DNA from: Enterobacter mori LMG 25706
GTDB taxonomy: Bacteria; Pseudomonadota; Gammaproteobacteria; Enterobacterales; Enterobacteriaceae
Length of the DNA stretch: 39,750 nucleotides
Direction of reading: 5' to 3'
Assembly: GCF_000211415.1 (NCBI RefSeq)
Contig: NZ_GL890777.1
Span: 351,195-390,944 of the forward strand
Below the pieces are notes generated by a model. It was not told where the DNA came from. It did no database searches and saw nothing but the letters and a program-made list of their open reading frames with translations. The first letter of the stretch is position 1. Every line of letters starts with the position of its first letter. The position numbers were made by a program, and so were the translations under genes. Positions 17,015 through 26,652 of this stretch are shown here, one piece after another.

Positions 17015-17509
17015 ATGAAAATGCGCGTACTGTTTTCACTTCTGTTTGTAATGGCGGTGGCGGGCTGTAAAGCGCCGCAGAAACCTGTGATCACTGACGA
17101 TACCATTGTGACCAGTCAGGTTAACGGCGTCACCTTAACTCACCGTCATGTTGTGCTGCCCCCGGCAGAGTTCACCCAGGTGAATGAGCCTTATCGCGCC
17201 ATGTACCCCGCATCCCTGATGAGCCGTCCGGACTACGGCGGAAAAGTGATCCGCACGCTCGAGACCGGCAAAACCTACGTGGTGCTGGGTCAGGTTGAAC
17301 ACTTCTGGATGGCGCTTGCCGACGAAGGGAACGAACAGCTGATTGGTTACGTCCCAATGCGCGCCGTCATCAAGGCCGACCAGTACGAAGCCACCGTGCG
17401 TAAACAGGCTATCCGTCCAAAAGCGCGTAAGAAAGCAACCTGTGTTGACGTCGATGGCAACAGCAAAGCCTGCAAAGACAGCGCAAACGGCACCTGGATC
17501 CTGAACTAA
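17015..17509 (+). CDS. SH3-like domain lipoprotein at the head of the T6SS cluster
   Basis: This is a 164-residue predicted lipoprotein. A signal peptide ends in the lipobox AVAGC (Cys18). The middle (residues about 70-125) has the pattern of a bacterial SH3-like domain: GGKVIRTLETGKTYVVLGQ, then FWMALAD, then GYVPMRAVI. The tail is basic and holds two cysteines (CVDVDGNSKAC) that could form a disulfide. A GGAA ribosome site lies 6 bases before the ATG. It begins the rightward cluster, 24 bases before tssJ, so it may bind peptidoglycan or support the envelope complex. It is not one of the 13 core T6SS proteins, and I know of no proven role. Confidence 0.75.
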   Translation: MKMRVLFSLLFVMAVAGCKAPQKPVITDDTIVTSQVNGVTLTHRHVVLPPAEFTQVNEPYRAMYPASLMSRPDYGGKVIRTLETGKTYVVLGQVEHFWMALADEGNEQLIGYVPMRAVIKADQYEATVRKQAIRPKARKKATCVDVDGNSKACKDSANGTWILN

Positions 17510-17533
17510 ACGGGTTTCAAGAGCGTATTTTTT

Positions 17534-18037
17534 ATGAATACAAAAACGTTTCATCAGCTCGGGTTAGCATTTTTTGCGGTGATTTTCACCCTGTTGAGTG
17601 GTTGTACGTCGTCTTCACACAGCGACCCCTCCCGCTACAATCTGCAGTTTCAGGCTCACCCCCAAATCAATGATTCTGCGCCATTAAAGGTCAGAGTGCT
17701 GCTGCTGAAATCCGATGCGGATTTCATGTCCAGCGACTTCTATTCCCTGCAGAACAACGCGTCAGCCACGCTTGGCGCGAATCTGCTTAACAGCGATGTG
17801 TTCTTCCTGATGCCGGGCCAGCTTTCGAAAACCCTGAGTGGACAAAGCTCGCCCGAGGCACGCTATATCGGCGTGATGGCGGAATATCAGACGCTGGACG
17901 GGAAAAAATGGCGCGTCTCAATCCCATTGCCTGTTCCCGGCGAAAACCATTTCTACCAGTTCTGGAAATGGTCCGCAGATGAACTCATCGCCAACGTCTT
18001 CCTGGACGTGAACGGTATCCGGGTCATCAGCCAGTAA
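17534..18037 (+). CDS. tssJ: T6SS outer-membrane lipoprotein TssJ
   Basis: TssJ anchors the T6SS membrane complex to the outer membrane and binds the periplasmic end of TssM. This 167-residue protein has a signal peptide with lipobox LLSGC (Cys24) and the TssJ pattern: YNLQFQAHPQIN, KVRVLLLKSDADF near the first strand, the DFYSLQNNA loop, and the end GIRVISQ. Its length fits the family. The ribosome site is weak (AGAG 11 bases upstream), so translation may depend on coupling with the preceding lipoprotein gene. tssK follows after 28 bases. Confidence 0.93.
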   Translation: MNTKTFHQLGLAFFAVIFTLLSGCTSSSHSDPSRYNLQFQAHPQINDSAPLKVRVLLLKSDADFMSSDFYSLQNNASATLGANLLNSDVFFLMPGQLSKTLSGQSSPEARYIGVMAEYQTLDGKKWRVSIPLPVPGENHFYQFWKWSADELIANVFLDVNGIRVISQ

Positions 18038-18065
18038 CGCGCTTCATAACAGGAAACACATCATC

Positions 18066-19409
18066 ATGACGAAAGCAGAAAAGGTCGTCTGGACCGAAGG
18101 CATGTTCCTGCGTCCACACCATTTTCAGCGGACAGAAAGTTACCTGCTGAACCACATTCGTGAATGGGGTGCGCTGCAGCGATCGTATCTGTGGGGCTTT
18201 CTCGACGTTGAGCTGGACGACGCGATGCTCCGCCAGGGCTGCATTGCACTGAGCTACTGCAGCGGGTTACTGCCTGACGGCACGTTTTTCCAGGTGCGCA
18301 ACGGCCGCAACGGCCCGGTGCCGCTGAAGATCCCTGACAATCTCACCAATGAGAAGGTGGTGCTTGCGCTGCCGGTTCGCCGCGGCGAACGCGAAGAGGT
18401 GATTTTCAGTGAAGAGCAGGCCTCGCTGGCGCGTTACCTCGCTTTTGAACAGGACGTCGAAGACGATAATGCCATGTCAGTGGGCGATGCCACGGTACAG
18501 TTTGGCCGCCTGCGTTTAACCCTGATGCTGGAAAAAGATCTCACGGCAGAGTGGACCGCTATCGGCGTGGCCTTTGTGAGCGAAAAACGCAACGACAACC
18601 ACGTGCGGCTGGATAACAGCTACATTCCGCCGATGCTGAATGCCAACAACAGCCCGCAGATCTACAGCATGATTAACGATCTGCATGGGCTCCTGGTCCA
18701 GCGCAGCCAGCAGATTGGCGGACGTCTGCGCCAGCCAGGCCGCTTTAATACCTCCGAACTAATTGAGTTCACGCTGCTTTCGCTGGTTAACCGTCATCTC
18801 GGTGAGATATCCCATTTAAAAACCCTGCCGCTGATCCACCCGGAAACGCTGTGGCGCAGCTGGCTGCCGTTTGCGACGGAACTTGCCACCTGGACCTCTC
18901 AACGCACAGCGGAGAGCGTGCTCCCGGTGTATGACCATGACGATCTGGCGGTCTGCTTCAGCAAGCTGATGCTGATGCTGCGTCAGGGGCTCTCGCTGGT
19001 GATGGAAGATCACGCCATCCAGCTGCCGCTCAACGAGCGTTCCCATGGTCTTAACATCGCTACCGTGCCGGAGACCAGCATGGTGCGCGAGTTCGGCTTC
19101 GTGCTGGCGGTGAAAGCCAACGTGCCGGGCGAACACCTGCAAACCCATTTCCCGGCCCAGATGAAGGTGGCACCGGTCTCGAAAATCCGCGATCTGGTTC
19201 AGCTGCAGCTGCCGGGCATTATGCTGCGCGCCATGCCGGTCGCCCCGCCGCAAATCCCGTGGCACGCGGGCTACAGCTATTTCGAGCTGGAGAAGGGCAG
19301 TGAGCTGTGGCACGAGATGGATAAGTCCGGTGCGTTCGCTCTGCATCTCGCAGGGGAGTTTCCGGGTCTCGATATGGAGTTTTGGGCCATCCGTAGCCCG
19401 ACAGAATAA
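18066..19409 (+). CDS. tssK: T6SS baseplate protein TssK
   Basis: TssK is a trimeric cytoplasmic adaptor that joins the T6SS baseplate to the membrane complex (TssL/TssM). The 447 residues match the family length. The start KVVWTEGMFLRPHHFQ is the strongest TssK signature. Later stretches such as PLKIPDN, LVNRHLGEISHL and the C-terminal SYFELEKGSELWHEM are also typical. AGGAAA lies just upstream of the ATG. It sits between tssJ and tssL with short gaps, as in many clusters. Confidence 0.96.
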   Translation: MTKAEKVVWTEGMFLRPHHFQRTESYLLNHIREWGALQRSYLWGFLDVELDDAMLRQGCIALSYCSGLLPDGTFFQVRNGRNGPVPLKIPDNLTNEKVVLALPVRRGEREEVIFSEEQASLARYLAFEQDVEDDNAMSVGDATVQFGRLRLTLMLEKDLTAEWTAIGVAFVSEKRNDNHVRLDNSYIPPMLNANNSPQIYSMINDLHGLLVQRSQQIGGRLRQPGRFNTSELIEFTLLSLVNRHLGEISHLKTLPLIHPETLWRSWLPFATELATWTSQRTAESVLPVYDHDDLAVCFSKLMLMLRQGLSLVMEDHAIQLPLNERSHGLNIATVPETSMVREFGFVLAVKANVPGEHLQTHFPAQMKVAPVSKIRDLVQLQLPGIMLRAMPVAPPQIPWHAGYSYFELEKGSELWHEMDKSGAFALHLAGEFPGLDMEFWAIRSPTE

Positions 19410-19426
19410 TAAAGCGAGCACTAAAT

Positions 19427-20665
19427 ATGCAGGAACGACAGGATACCGGCAGTGATGCTGTGTTTACCGGAGCCAGTGGCAATAATCAGCTGGTGGCGGC
19501 TGCCAACCCGCTGCTCAACGCCATTCCACAAATCCGTCATTCGGTTTCTCATGACGATCAGGTGGCGTTGCGCCAGCGTCTGATCGACGAAATTCGCCGT
19601 TTCGAAGTGCGATGCCAGCAGGCAGGGTTGCCGTATGAAGTGATCGTCGGCGCCCGTTACTGTCTGTGTACGGCGCTGGATGAAGCCGCCGCGCTCACTC
19701 CCTGGGGCAGCAGCGGCGTCTGGTCCAGCAGTGGCCTTCTGGTCACGTTTCATAACGAAACCTGGGGCGGAGAAAAATTTTTCCAGCTGCTGGCGCGCCT
19801 TTCTCAAAACCCGCGTGAACATATCCTGCTGCTGGAGATGATCAACTACTGCCTGTTGCTCGGTTTCGAGGGCCGCTATCGGGTGCTGGATAATGGCCGC
19901 ACCCAGCTGGAAACCATCAAACAGCGACTGTGGCAGATGATCCGCAGCGTGCGCGGCAGCTACGCGCCGCCGCTCTCGGTACACCCTGAAGATCGTCCTG
20001 TACTGCGCAAGCTGTGGCGTCCGATGGTCCCACTCTGGGCCTGCGTGGCGCTGGTCGGGTTTATCGCCTGTCTGTTTTATATCGTGCTTAACTGGCGTCT
20101 GGGCGATAACACCAGCCCGGTGCTGGCGAAGATTTATCAGTCTCAGCTGCCGGAAACCTCCATTCAGCAGCCCGCTCGCCAGCTGCCTGCGGTACTGAAC
20201 CTGCGCGGCTTCCTGAAGCCTGAAATCGATGCCGGTCTGGTGGCGGTGAAGGATGAAGCGGATCGCAGCGTGGTGATCCTGAAAGGGGACGGCCTGTTCG
20301 CCTCGGCCTCGACGGTGGTGCGTGACCGCTATGAGCCGGTCATCAACCGCATTGCGCAGGCGATGAATAACGTCAGCGGCAAAATTCTGGTGGTGGGCTA
20401 CAGCGACAACGTGCCGATCCGCAGCGCGCGCTTTGCCTCCAACTATGAACTCTCTCTCGAACGCGCCCGGTCGGTGCAAAAACAGCTGCAGGGAAGCCTC
20501 CCGCAGCCTGAACGCGTGAAGGCGGAAGGGCGGGGCGAAATTAACCCGGTGGCACCAAACACTACGCCTGAAAACCGCGCCCGTAACCGCCGTGTGGAAA
20601 TTACTCTGCTGGTGTCGCCTGAAAATACGCAGGCTGAGCTGAACGGATTGCCGCAAGGAAACTAA
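19427..20665 (+). CDS. tssL: T6SS inner-membrane protein TssL with OmpA-like domain
   Basis: TssL (DotU/IcmH-like) is part of the TssJLM envelope complex. This 412-residue protein has the cytoplasmic helical DotU domain first (residues about 30-195), including RYCLCTALDEAA and the TWGGEKFF stretch. One membrane helix follows near 203-225 (LWACVALVGFIACLFYIVL). The C-terminal periplasmic OmpA/MotB-like domain has VVGYSDNVPI near 319, LSLERARSV, and the RARNRRVEI end, and should bind peptidoglycan. This is the specialised form of TssL that carries its own cell-wall anchor. It is 2 bases from tssM. Confidence 0.96.
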   Translation: MQERQDTGSDAVFTGASGNNQLVAAANPLLNAIPQIRHSVSHDDQVALRQRLIDEIRRFEVRCQQAGLPYEVIVGARYCLCTALDEAAALTPWGSSGVWSSSGLLVTFHNETWGGEKFFQLLARLSQNPREHILLLEMINYCLLLGFEGRYRVLDNGRTQLETIKQRLWQMIRSVRGSYAPPLSVHPEDRPVLRKLWRPMVPLWACVALVGFIACLFYIVLNWRLGDNTSPVLAKIYQSQLPETSIQQPARQLPAVLNLRGFLKPEIDAGLVAVKDEADRSVVILKGDGLFASASTVVRDRYEPVINRIAQAMNNVSGKILVVGYSDNVPIRSARFASNYELSLERARSVQKQLQGSLPQPERVKAEGRGEINPVAPNTTPENRARNRRVEITLLVSPENTQAELNGLPQGN

Positions 20666-20667
20666 GG

Positions 20668-23600
20668 ATGCTGACTACTCTTCTTTCCATACTGACCAAT
20701 CGCATTCTGTGGAGCTTCCTCGGCGTAACGGCGCTCGCGGCGGTGATCTGGATGATTGGTCCGCTGTTGTCCATCGTGGATACCCGCCCGCTCGAATCTG
20801 AACAGAACCGCGTTATCAGTATCGCGGTGGTATATCTGATCTGGGCCCAGAGCCACATTCTGCCTCGGCTGTATAACGCCTGGCTGAACCGCAAGCTGAT
20901 GGACAAGCTCAACGAGAACACCACTAAAGCGGAGGCGGCCGATCCGCAGAAACGCCTGAATAACGAGGAGCAGATCCTTGCAGGTCGTTTCGACGAAGCC
21001 GCGCAGATGCTGAAAAAAGCCCACTTCAGTAAGGCGGGTCACAGCGCGCAGTGGACGCAGCGTTTCAGCACGCAGTATCTCTATCAGCTGCCGTGGTACG
21101 TTATCATCGGCGCGCCGGGCTCGGGGAAAACCACCGCGCTGGCCAACTCCGGGCTGCAGTTCCCGCTGGCAGATCGCTTCGGTAAAACCGCGCTGCGGGG
21201 CATCGGCGGCACGCGCAACTGCGACTGGTGGTTCACCAACGAGGCTGTCCTGCTGGATACCGCCGGACGTTACACCACGCAGGAGAGCGAACAGGTTCAG
21301 GACGCGGGGGAATGGCTGGAGTTCATCAACCTGCTGCGTAAATATCGTCGTCGCCAGCCGATCAACGGTGTGATCATCACCATCAGCATTTCCGACCTGC
21401 TCACGCAGTCCGCCGCGGCGTCCCGCCAGCAGGCGGTGAACCTGCGCCAGCGTCTTTCCGAGCTGCATGAGCAGCTGGGCATCCGCTTCCCGGTGTACGT
21501 GATGGTGACCAAGGCTGACCTGCTCAAGGGCTTCCGCGCCTGGTTTGCCGATTATGACAAAGCACAGCGCGACCAGATCTGGGGCTTTACGCTGCCGTGG
21601 GAGCAGACCAAACACGCGGATTACGACCTGATGGGCAACTTCCAGCAGGAATTTTCTCTGCTCCAGCAGCGCCTGGATGCCGGTCTGCCGGAGACCATGC
21701 TCAAGGAGCATGACGGTAAAACCCGTGCTGAGGCCTATCTCTTCCCGCAGGAGTTCGCCGCGCTGCGCCCGCTGCTGGCGGATTACCTGAGCACGGTCTT
21801 TGCCCGTTCAAACTTTGAAACCGAATTCTCGCCGCGCGGCATCTACTTTGCCAGCGGCACCCAGGAAGGCATGCCGTTTGACCGCGTGATGGGCGAGCTT
21901 AACCGCGCGCTCTCTCTGCCGGAAGGGGCCGAAAGCGATAACTGGGATTCCGTCAGCAAAGAAGCCCCCATCCCGGGCGCGAAAGGCCAGAGTTTCTTTA
22001 TCAAGAATCTGCTGCAAAACGTCATTTTCCAGGAAGCGGGCATTGCCGGAGAAAACCGCTGGTGGGAGCTGCGCAACCGGGCGGTGATCTGGTCTGGTTA
22101 CGCGGCGCTGCTGGCCCTGCTGGTGATTTTGGGCGGGCTGTGGCTGACCAGTTACGCCAAAAACAAGGCGTATCTGGAAGAGGTTGATGCCAAAGTGCCG
22201 GTGCTGGAACAACAGAGTAAGGCGCTGCAAAATCAACCTCAGCGCGATCTCTTTGCGCTTCTGCCGCTGCTTAACGGGCTGGTGGACCTGCCGAAGAGCG
22301 ACGCCTTTGACGTTAACGACCCGCCGGTCTCCCGCCGCATGGGGCTTTACCGTGGGGATGACGTCAGCGATGCGTCGCAGTCTCTGTATCAGAAAGCGCT
22401 GGATCAGATGTTGCTCCCCGCCGTGACGATGCACATCACCACCTGGCTGCGCAACGACAACGGCAGCGACGTGGAATACAGCTACGAAGCGTTAAAAGCC
22501 TATCAGATGCTCTATCAGCCGAAGCACTATGACGGCAAATTCCTGCACTCCTGGGTGATGCTCAACCTGCAGCGCAACCTGCCGCAGGACGTCACTCAGG
22601 CGCAGCTTCAGCAGCTTGAATGGCATCTGACCCAGCTGCTGGAACCGAAAATTCAGGCTTCACCCTATGCGCTGGATGAATCCCTGGTCGCGCGGGAAAG
22701 GGCGCTCATCAACCAGCAGCCGCTCTCGACACGCGTATACGGTCGTCTGAAGCGCCTGCTGGAGCATGACGAAAACCTCAAGCCGGTCTCGCTTTCCGAT
22801 CTCGGCGGCCCGCAGAGCGAACTGGTCTTTTCCCGCAAAAGCGGCAAGCCGGTCAGCGAAGGCGTGCCGGGTCTGTATACCCCGGACGGCTACTGGAAAA
22901 GCTTTAACGGCCAGATCGACAGCGTGACGACCGCCCTGCATGAAGATGACGCCTGGGTATTAGGTGCCACCACGGCCCAGGAAGATAAACAGCAGATCGA
23001 TAACGCGGTGCGCCAGCTTTACATGCGTGACTTTATCGCCAACTGGGATCGCTTTCTCGCCGACATTCAGCTCAACAGCAGTGCCGATCTCTCCCAGCGT
23101 ATCAACACTGCGCGCCTGCTCTCCGGGGCAAACTCACCGCTGCGCCGTCTGGTGCTGAACCTGAGCCAGGTGCTGACGCTGTCGCGCAATGCGCCTGCGC
23201 CAGAAGATGCCGGGAAAGCGGAAGCGCAGAGCAACCGTGCTACCCGTACGCTGCAGGCGCTGTTCAGTAACAACGATGCGGCGCCAACGCAGGGTGCGGT
23301 AGCGGTACAGGCACCGGAGCAGCTGGTGACTGACCACTATGCGCCGATGATTGAGCTGGCACAGCCGCTGGAGAAAGGCGGAAAGACCATTGTGTTTGAC
23401 GATTTTCTCAAGCAGGTGGACGAGCTGTATCGCTACCTGACCGCCGTTCAGGATGCGGCCAACAGCGGGATGCCTGCGCCGGGCGGCGACGCAATTAGCC
23501 GTCTGCAGGCCAGCGCGGGCCGTCTGCCGGGCGGGCTGCAAACCATGTTCAGCAATATGGCCGTGGGTGCCAGCAGCGATACCCAGCGACGCGATCTGGA

Positions 23601-24288
23601 AAACGTGCGTAAACGCATTAACGTGGAAGTGGGCGGTTTCTGCCGTCAGGCGATTGCCGGTCGCTACCCGCTGGTGCGCAGCGCAAGCACGGAAGTGACG
23701 CCTGACGATCTCGCCCGCATGTTTGCACCCGGCACCGGGCTGATGGACACCTTTTTCCGCGATAACCTGACCAACAAAGTCGACACCACCCAGGCGAACT
23801 GGCGCTTTATGCCGGGGATCGACGGTAAAACCCTGCCGGGCAGCGAAGGGCTGCTGCGCCCGTTCCAGCAGGCACAGTCAATCCGCGATGCCTTCTTTGC
23901 CAACGGGGCGACAACGCCGTCCTATAAGGTCACGGTGCGCACCGTGCGGATGGATAACACCATTCTGAACCTGACGCTGGACGTTGACGGCCAGCTGTTG
24001 CGCTACAGCCACGGCCCTCAGGCGGTGCAGATCATGAACTGGCCGGGTCCGGGCGGCACCAACCAGGTGCGTATGCAGCTCGGTCTGGCAAACGGCAGTA
24101 CGGCATCTCTGGTGACTAACGGATCCTGGGCGCTGAACCGCTTTTTCGATAAAGCCCGGACCAGTCCTGGCGCGGGTAGCCTGAGCCGTCAGGCCACCTT
24201 CAACGTCGACGGTCATCAGGTCACGCTGGAGTTTGCGCCAAACAGCATTCGCAACCCGTTCCAGCTTCCCCGTTTCTCATGCCCATAA
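20668..24288 (+). CDS. tssM: T6SS inner-membrane protein TssM (IcmF-like)
   Basis: TssM spans the envelope and links TssL to TssJ. This protein has 1206 residues, normal for the family. Two membrane helices lie near residues 12-38 and 48-66. A cytoplasmic NTPase-like domain carries an intact Walker A, GAPGSGKTT, at 148-156, and a DTAGRY Walker B-like site follows. A third helix lies near 470-495 (GYAALLALLVILGGLWLTS). The long periplasmic part ends in the beta-rich domain that meets TssJ. Some TssM proteins lack Walker A; this one keeps it. Only two bases separate it from tssL, so translation is probably coupled. Confidence 0.97.
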   Translation: MLTTLLSILTNRILWSFLGVTALAAVIWMIGPLLSIVDTRPLESEQNRVISIAVVYLIWAQSHILPRLYNAWLNRKLMDKLNENTTKAEAADPQKRLNNEEQILAGRFDEAAQMLKKAHFSKAGHSAQWTQRFSTQYLYQLPWYVIIGAPGSGKTTALANSGLQFPLADRFGKTALRGIGGTRNCDWWFTNEAVLLDTAGRYTTQESEQVQDAGEWLEFINLLRKYRRRQPINGVIITISISDLLTQSAAASRQQAVNLRQRLSELHEQLGIRFPVYVMVTKADLLKGFRAWFADYDKAQRDQIWGFTLPWEQTKHADYDLMGNFQQEFSLLQQRLDAGLPETMLKEHDGKTRAEAYLFPQEFAALRPLLADYLSTVFARSNFETEFSPRGIYFASGTQEGMPFDRVMGELNRALSLPEGAESDNWDSVSKEAPIPGAKGQSFFIKNLLQNVIFQEAGIAGENRWWELRNRAVIWSGYAALLALLVILGGLWLTSYAKNKAYLEEVDAKVPVLEQQSKALQNQPQRDLFALLPLLNGLVDLPKSDAFDVNDPPVSRRMGLYRGDDVSDASQSLYQKALDQMLLPAVTMHITTWLRNDNGSDVEYSYEALKAYQMLYQPKHYDGKFLHSWVMLNLQRNLPQDVTQAQLQQLEWHLTQLLEPKIQASPYALDESLVARERALINQQPLSTRVYGRLKRLLEHDENLKPVSLSDLGGPQSELVFSRKSGKPVSEGVPGLYTPDGYWKSFNGQIDSVTTALHEDDAWVLGATTAQEDKQQIDNAVRQLYMRDFIANWDRFLADIQLNSSADLSQRINTARLLSGANSPLRRLVLNLSQVLTLSRNAPAPEDAGKAEAQSNRATRTLQALFSNNDAAPTQGAVAVQAPEQLVTDHYAPMIELAQPLEKGGKTIVFDDFLKQVDELYRYLTAVQDAANSGMPAPGGDAISRLQASAGRLPGGLQTMFSNMAVGASSDTQRRDLENVRKRINVEVGGFCRQAIAGRYPLVRSASTEVTPDDLARMFAPGTGLMDTFFRDNLTNKVDTTQANWRFMPGIDGKTLPGSEGLLRPFQQAQSIRDAFFANGATTPSYKVTVRTVRMDNTILNLTLDVDGQLLRYSHGPQAVQIMNWPGPGGTNQVRMQLGLANGSTASLVTNGSWALNRFFDKARTSPGAGSLSRQATFNVDGHQVTLEFAPNSIRNPFQLPRFSCP

Positions 24289-24304
24289 CCGCAAGGACAG
24301 CCGT

Positions 24305-25021
24305 ATGACGAATACCCCTGCGATGAACCGCTACAGCTGGTATGGCAAATTACCCAGCGCCGGTGACTTTTTGCAGCGTCGCTTTCCTGACACCCTTCAG
24401 CGCCAGTGGTCACACTGGTTTCAGGTCGGCCTGCTGGCCTGGCAACAGGAAGAGCAGCGCAGCGGTGAGCGCCAGTTTACGAAAGCCCCGGTGTGGAATT
24501 TTGTCGTTCCGCCCATGCTGGGCAGCCAGATGATCCAGATGGGCTGCCTGCTGCCGGGACGTGACAGCGTGGGTCGCCACTACCCGGTCTGCATTCAGCT
24601 GAGCTTTAGTCCCGCCGAATGGTCATCGCGTCTGCTCGGCCAGGCCGAAAGCTGGTACCAACAGCTTGGTCGTCTGGGCCTGCACGCGGTGCGCAACGGT
24701 TTTTCCGCCTCACAGCTTGACGAGATGTTGATGAGTATCCCGGCGCCGCAGCCCGTTGAGCCACAAAAGCGATCCGACATTCTGGATGTGATTGGCTATG
24801 ACGATGACGGCCAAAGTACGCTGGGCTGGCCGCAGGCGGCAGAATGTTTTGACCCGCTGCGTCAGACCAGCTTCTGGTGGACGAACCGCTGCGACGGTTA
24901 CCCGCTCTACACGCACGTCCACAGCGGCAACTTTACCGGGCAGCTCTTTACGCTGCTGTTCGATCCGGCAGGCGGCGCCCGACCGGGTCGTCACGGTCTT
25001 TATCCGCCTATGTTTGAATAA
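24305..25021 (+). CDS. tagF: T6SS accessory protein TagF
   Basis: TagF is a cytoplasmic post-translational repressor of T6SS in the threonine-phosphorylation pathway known from Pseudomonas. This 238-residue protein begins with the family motif YSWYGKLPSAGDFLQRRFP. WNFVVPP and GRDSVGRHYPVCI follow, and FWWTNRCDGYPLYTH lies near the C-terminus. I chose the ATG at 24305 (AAGGA 7 bases upstream) because the motif begins close behind it; an open frame reaching back to 24233 overlaps tssM and is not needed. In some species TagF is fused to PppA; here pppA is separate, at 33093. Confidence 0.93.
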   Translation: MTNTPAMNRYSWYGKLPSAGDFLQRRFPDTLQRQWSHWFQVGLLAWQQEEQRSGERQFTKAPVWNFVVPPMLGSQMIQMGCLLPGRDSVGRHYPVCIQLSFSPAEWSSRLLGQAESWYQQLGRLGLHAVRNGFSASQLDEMLMSIPAPQPVEPQKRSDILDVIGYDDDGQSTLGWPQAAECFDPLRQTSFWWTNRCDGYPLYTHVHSGNFTGQLFTLLFDPAGGARPGRHGLYPPMFE

Positions 25022-25032
25022 GCAGGGATCTC

Positions 25033-26049
25033 ATGAATATCGAAGAATTTCTCGCGCCGATAAGCCTCGACAAACCCTGTGGCGAAAACCTGGAGTACGA
25101 CGCCGATTTCCAGATCATGAATCAGGCAAGTCAGGGGAAAGCGGAACAACAGTTTGGCGACACCATTATTCCGGCAGAGCCCGCTGACTGGAACACGGTA
25201 GAAAAATTCGCTACCAGCCTGCTGACCCGCACCAAAGATCTTCGCGTCCTGCTGGCATTAACCCATGCCTGGACACGTCGCCGTGGACTCGCGGGCTATG
25301 CAGATGGGCTGTTACTGGTGCAGGAAGCGCTGACCCGTTACTGGGAGCAACTCTACCCGCTGCTGGAAGAGTATGGCGAAACCGATCCGTTCTACCGCAT
25401 CAACGCCCTCGCCGGGCTGAGCGATAAATCTGACCTCACCGTCGCGGTACGCAACGCTTCGCTGCTGCGCTCGAACGGGGATGAAATTTCGCTTCGGGAC
25501 GCGCAGGCGCTGCTCGACGGCACTAAAACGGAATGCCCTGACTATCCCGGCGGCCGCCCAAGGCTGATTGACGAGCTGGCGCGCGGCGACCAGCCCGGCA
25601 CCGCAGCGGTCATTGTGATTAATGAACGGCTGCTGGCCATTCGCGATCTGCTCACCGGGTATCTGGGTGAAAGTGGCGTACCGGAGATGGAACAGCTGCT
25701 GAAAACTGTTGGGCTGGTCGCCAGCGCCTGCCAGGTGACAGACATTAGCAAGCTGCTGCCGAACCGTGAGGCGCAGGCTGAATCCCAGGTTGAGCAGCAA
25801 TCGGCGGTAACGCAGCCCCTTCAGCAGGTCACCGACTGGCGCAGCGTGCAGGTCACCAGCCGCGCCGACGCCCAGCTGATGCTGGAAAAAGCGAAACAGT
25901 ATTTTGCGCAGTACGAACCGAGCCATCCCGCACCGCTGATGATTGAGCGGGTGCAGCGGCTGTCTGAACTTAACTTTATGGACATTATTCGCGACCTGGC
26001 GCCAGACGGCGTTAACCAACTGGAAAACATCTTTGGACGCCGCGAATAA
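25033..26049 (+). CDS. tssA: T6SS assembly protein TssA
   Basis: TssA helps assemble the baseplate and tail. This 338-residue protein has the ImpA N-terminal domain: LAPISLDKPCGENLEYD at the start and the region near DLRVLLALTHAWTRRRGLAG. A Gln-rich linker follows (residues about 245-270). The C-terminus, EPSHPAPLMIERVQRL and FMDIIRDLAPDG, is the short TssA1-type ending. It lies between tagF and tssB, with an 11-base gap after tagF and a hairpin before tssB. Confidence 0.94.
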   Translation: MNIEEFLAPISLDKPCGENLEYDADFQIMNQASQGKAEQQFGDTIIPAEPADWNTVEKFATSLLTRTKDLRVLLALTHAWTRRRGLAGYADGLLLVQEALTRYWEQLYPLLEEYGETDPFYRINALAGLSDKSDLTVAVRNASLLRSNGDEISLRDAQALLDGTKTECPDYPGGRPRLIDELARGDQPGTAAVIVINERLLAIRDLLTGYLGESGVPEMEQLLKTVGLVASACQVTDISKLLPNREAQAESQVEQQSAVTQPLQQVTDWRSVQVTSRADAQLMLEKAKQYFAQYEPSHPAPLMIERVQRLSELNFMDIIRDLAPDGVNQLENIFGRRE

Positions 26050-26066
26050 CGCGTCCTGGCATTATG

Positions 26067-26089
26067 ACGACAGGCATGGAGCCTGTCGT
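26067..26089 (+). terminator. Hairpin between tssA and tssB (partial terminator or processing site)
   Basis: ACGACAGGC and GCCTGTCGT make a perfect 9-bp stem with an ATGGA loop, followed by TTTC. The U-run is short, so it probably weakens rather than stops transcription, or protects the tssBC message end. Confidence 0.55.
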
Positions 26090-26124
26090 TTCACCTTCAC
26101 CGCGCATCTTTGATGGAGAACATC

Positions 26125-26649
26125 ATGGCAATGAGTAACAGTGGACAGAAATTCATCGCACGTAACCGTGCTCCCCGCGTCCAGATCGAGTACGACGTAG
26201 AGATCTACGGTGCAGAACGTAAAATTCAGCTGCCGTTTGTGATGGGCGTCATGGCCGATCTGGTCGGTAAACCGGTAGAAAACCTGCCTGCCGTCGATGA
26301 GCGTAAATTCCTTGAAATCGACATCGATAACTTTGATGAACGCATGAAGGCGCTGAAGCCGCGCGTGGCGTTTAACGTGGATAACACCCTGACGGGCGAA
26401 GGCAAACTGAATGTTGATCTGACCTTCGACAGCATGGACGACTTCCTGCCGGATGCGGTGGCCCGCAAGGTTGAGCCGCTGAACAAGCTGCTGGAAGCGC
26501 GTACCCAGCTCTCTAACCTGCTGACCTACATGGACGGCAAAAACGGTGCAGAAGAGCTGATCGCAAAAATTCTGCAGGATCCGACGCTGCTCAAATCACT
26601 GAGCCAGTTGCCGAAAAATGACGAAAGCGCGAAAGGTAGCGAGGAATAA
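26125..26649 (+). CDS. tssB: T6SS contractile sheath small subunit TssB (VipA)
   Basis: TssB pairs with TssC to build the contractile sheath. This 174-residue protein has the family start SNSGQKFIARNRAPRVQIEY, then LPFVMGVMADL, the RKFLEIDIDNFDERM block and VAFNVDNTL. The C-terminal helix region (LLEARTQLSNLLTYMDGK) fits too. I chose the ATG at 26125 because GGAG lies 6 bases upstream; the frame opens 15 bases earlier, but that start has no ribosome site. tssC begins 3 bases after the stop. Confidence 0.96.
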   Translation: MAMSNSGQKFIARNRAPRVQIEYDVEIYGAERKIQLPFVMGVMADLVGKPVENLPAVDERKFLEIDIDNFDERMKALKPRVAFNVDNTLTGEGKLNVDLTFDSMDDFLPDAVARKVEPLNKLLEARTQLSNLLTYMDGKNGAEELIAKILQDPTLLKSLSQLPKNDESAKGSEE

Positions 26650-26652
26650 TCG

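Noticed and set aside
19421..20656. 411-codon leftward open frame opposite tssL
   Set aside because: A long antisense frame caused by high GC at third positions; no motif, and tssL is certain.
20662..21711. 349-codon leftward open frame opposite tssM
   Set aside because: Antisense shadow with biased composition; tssM carries Walker A and membrane helices here.
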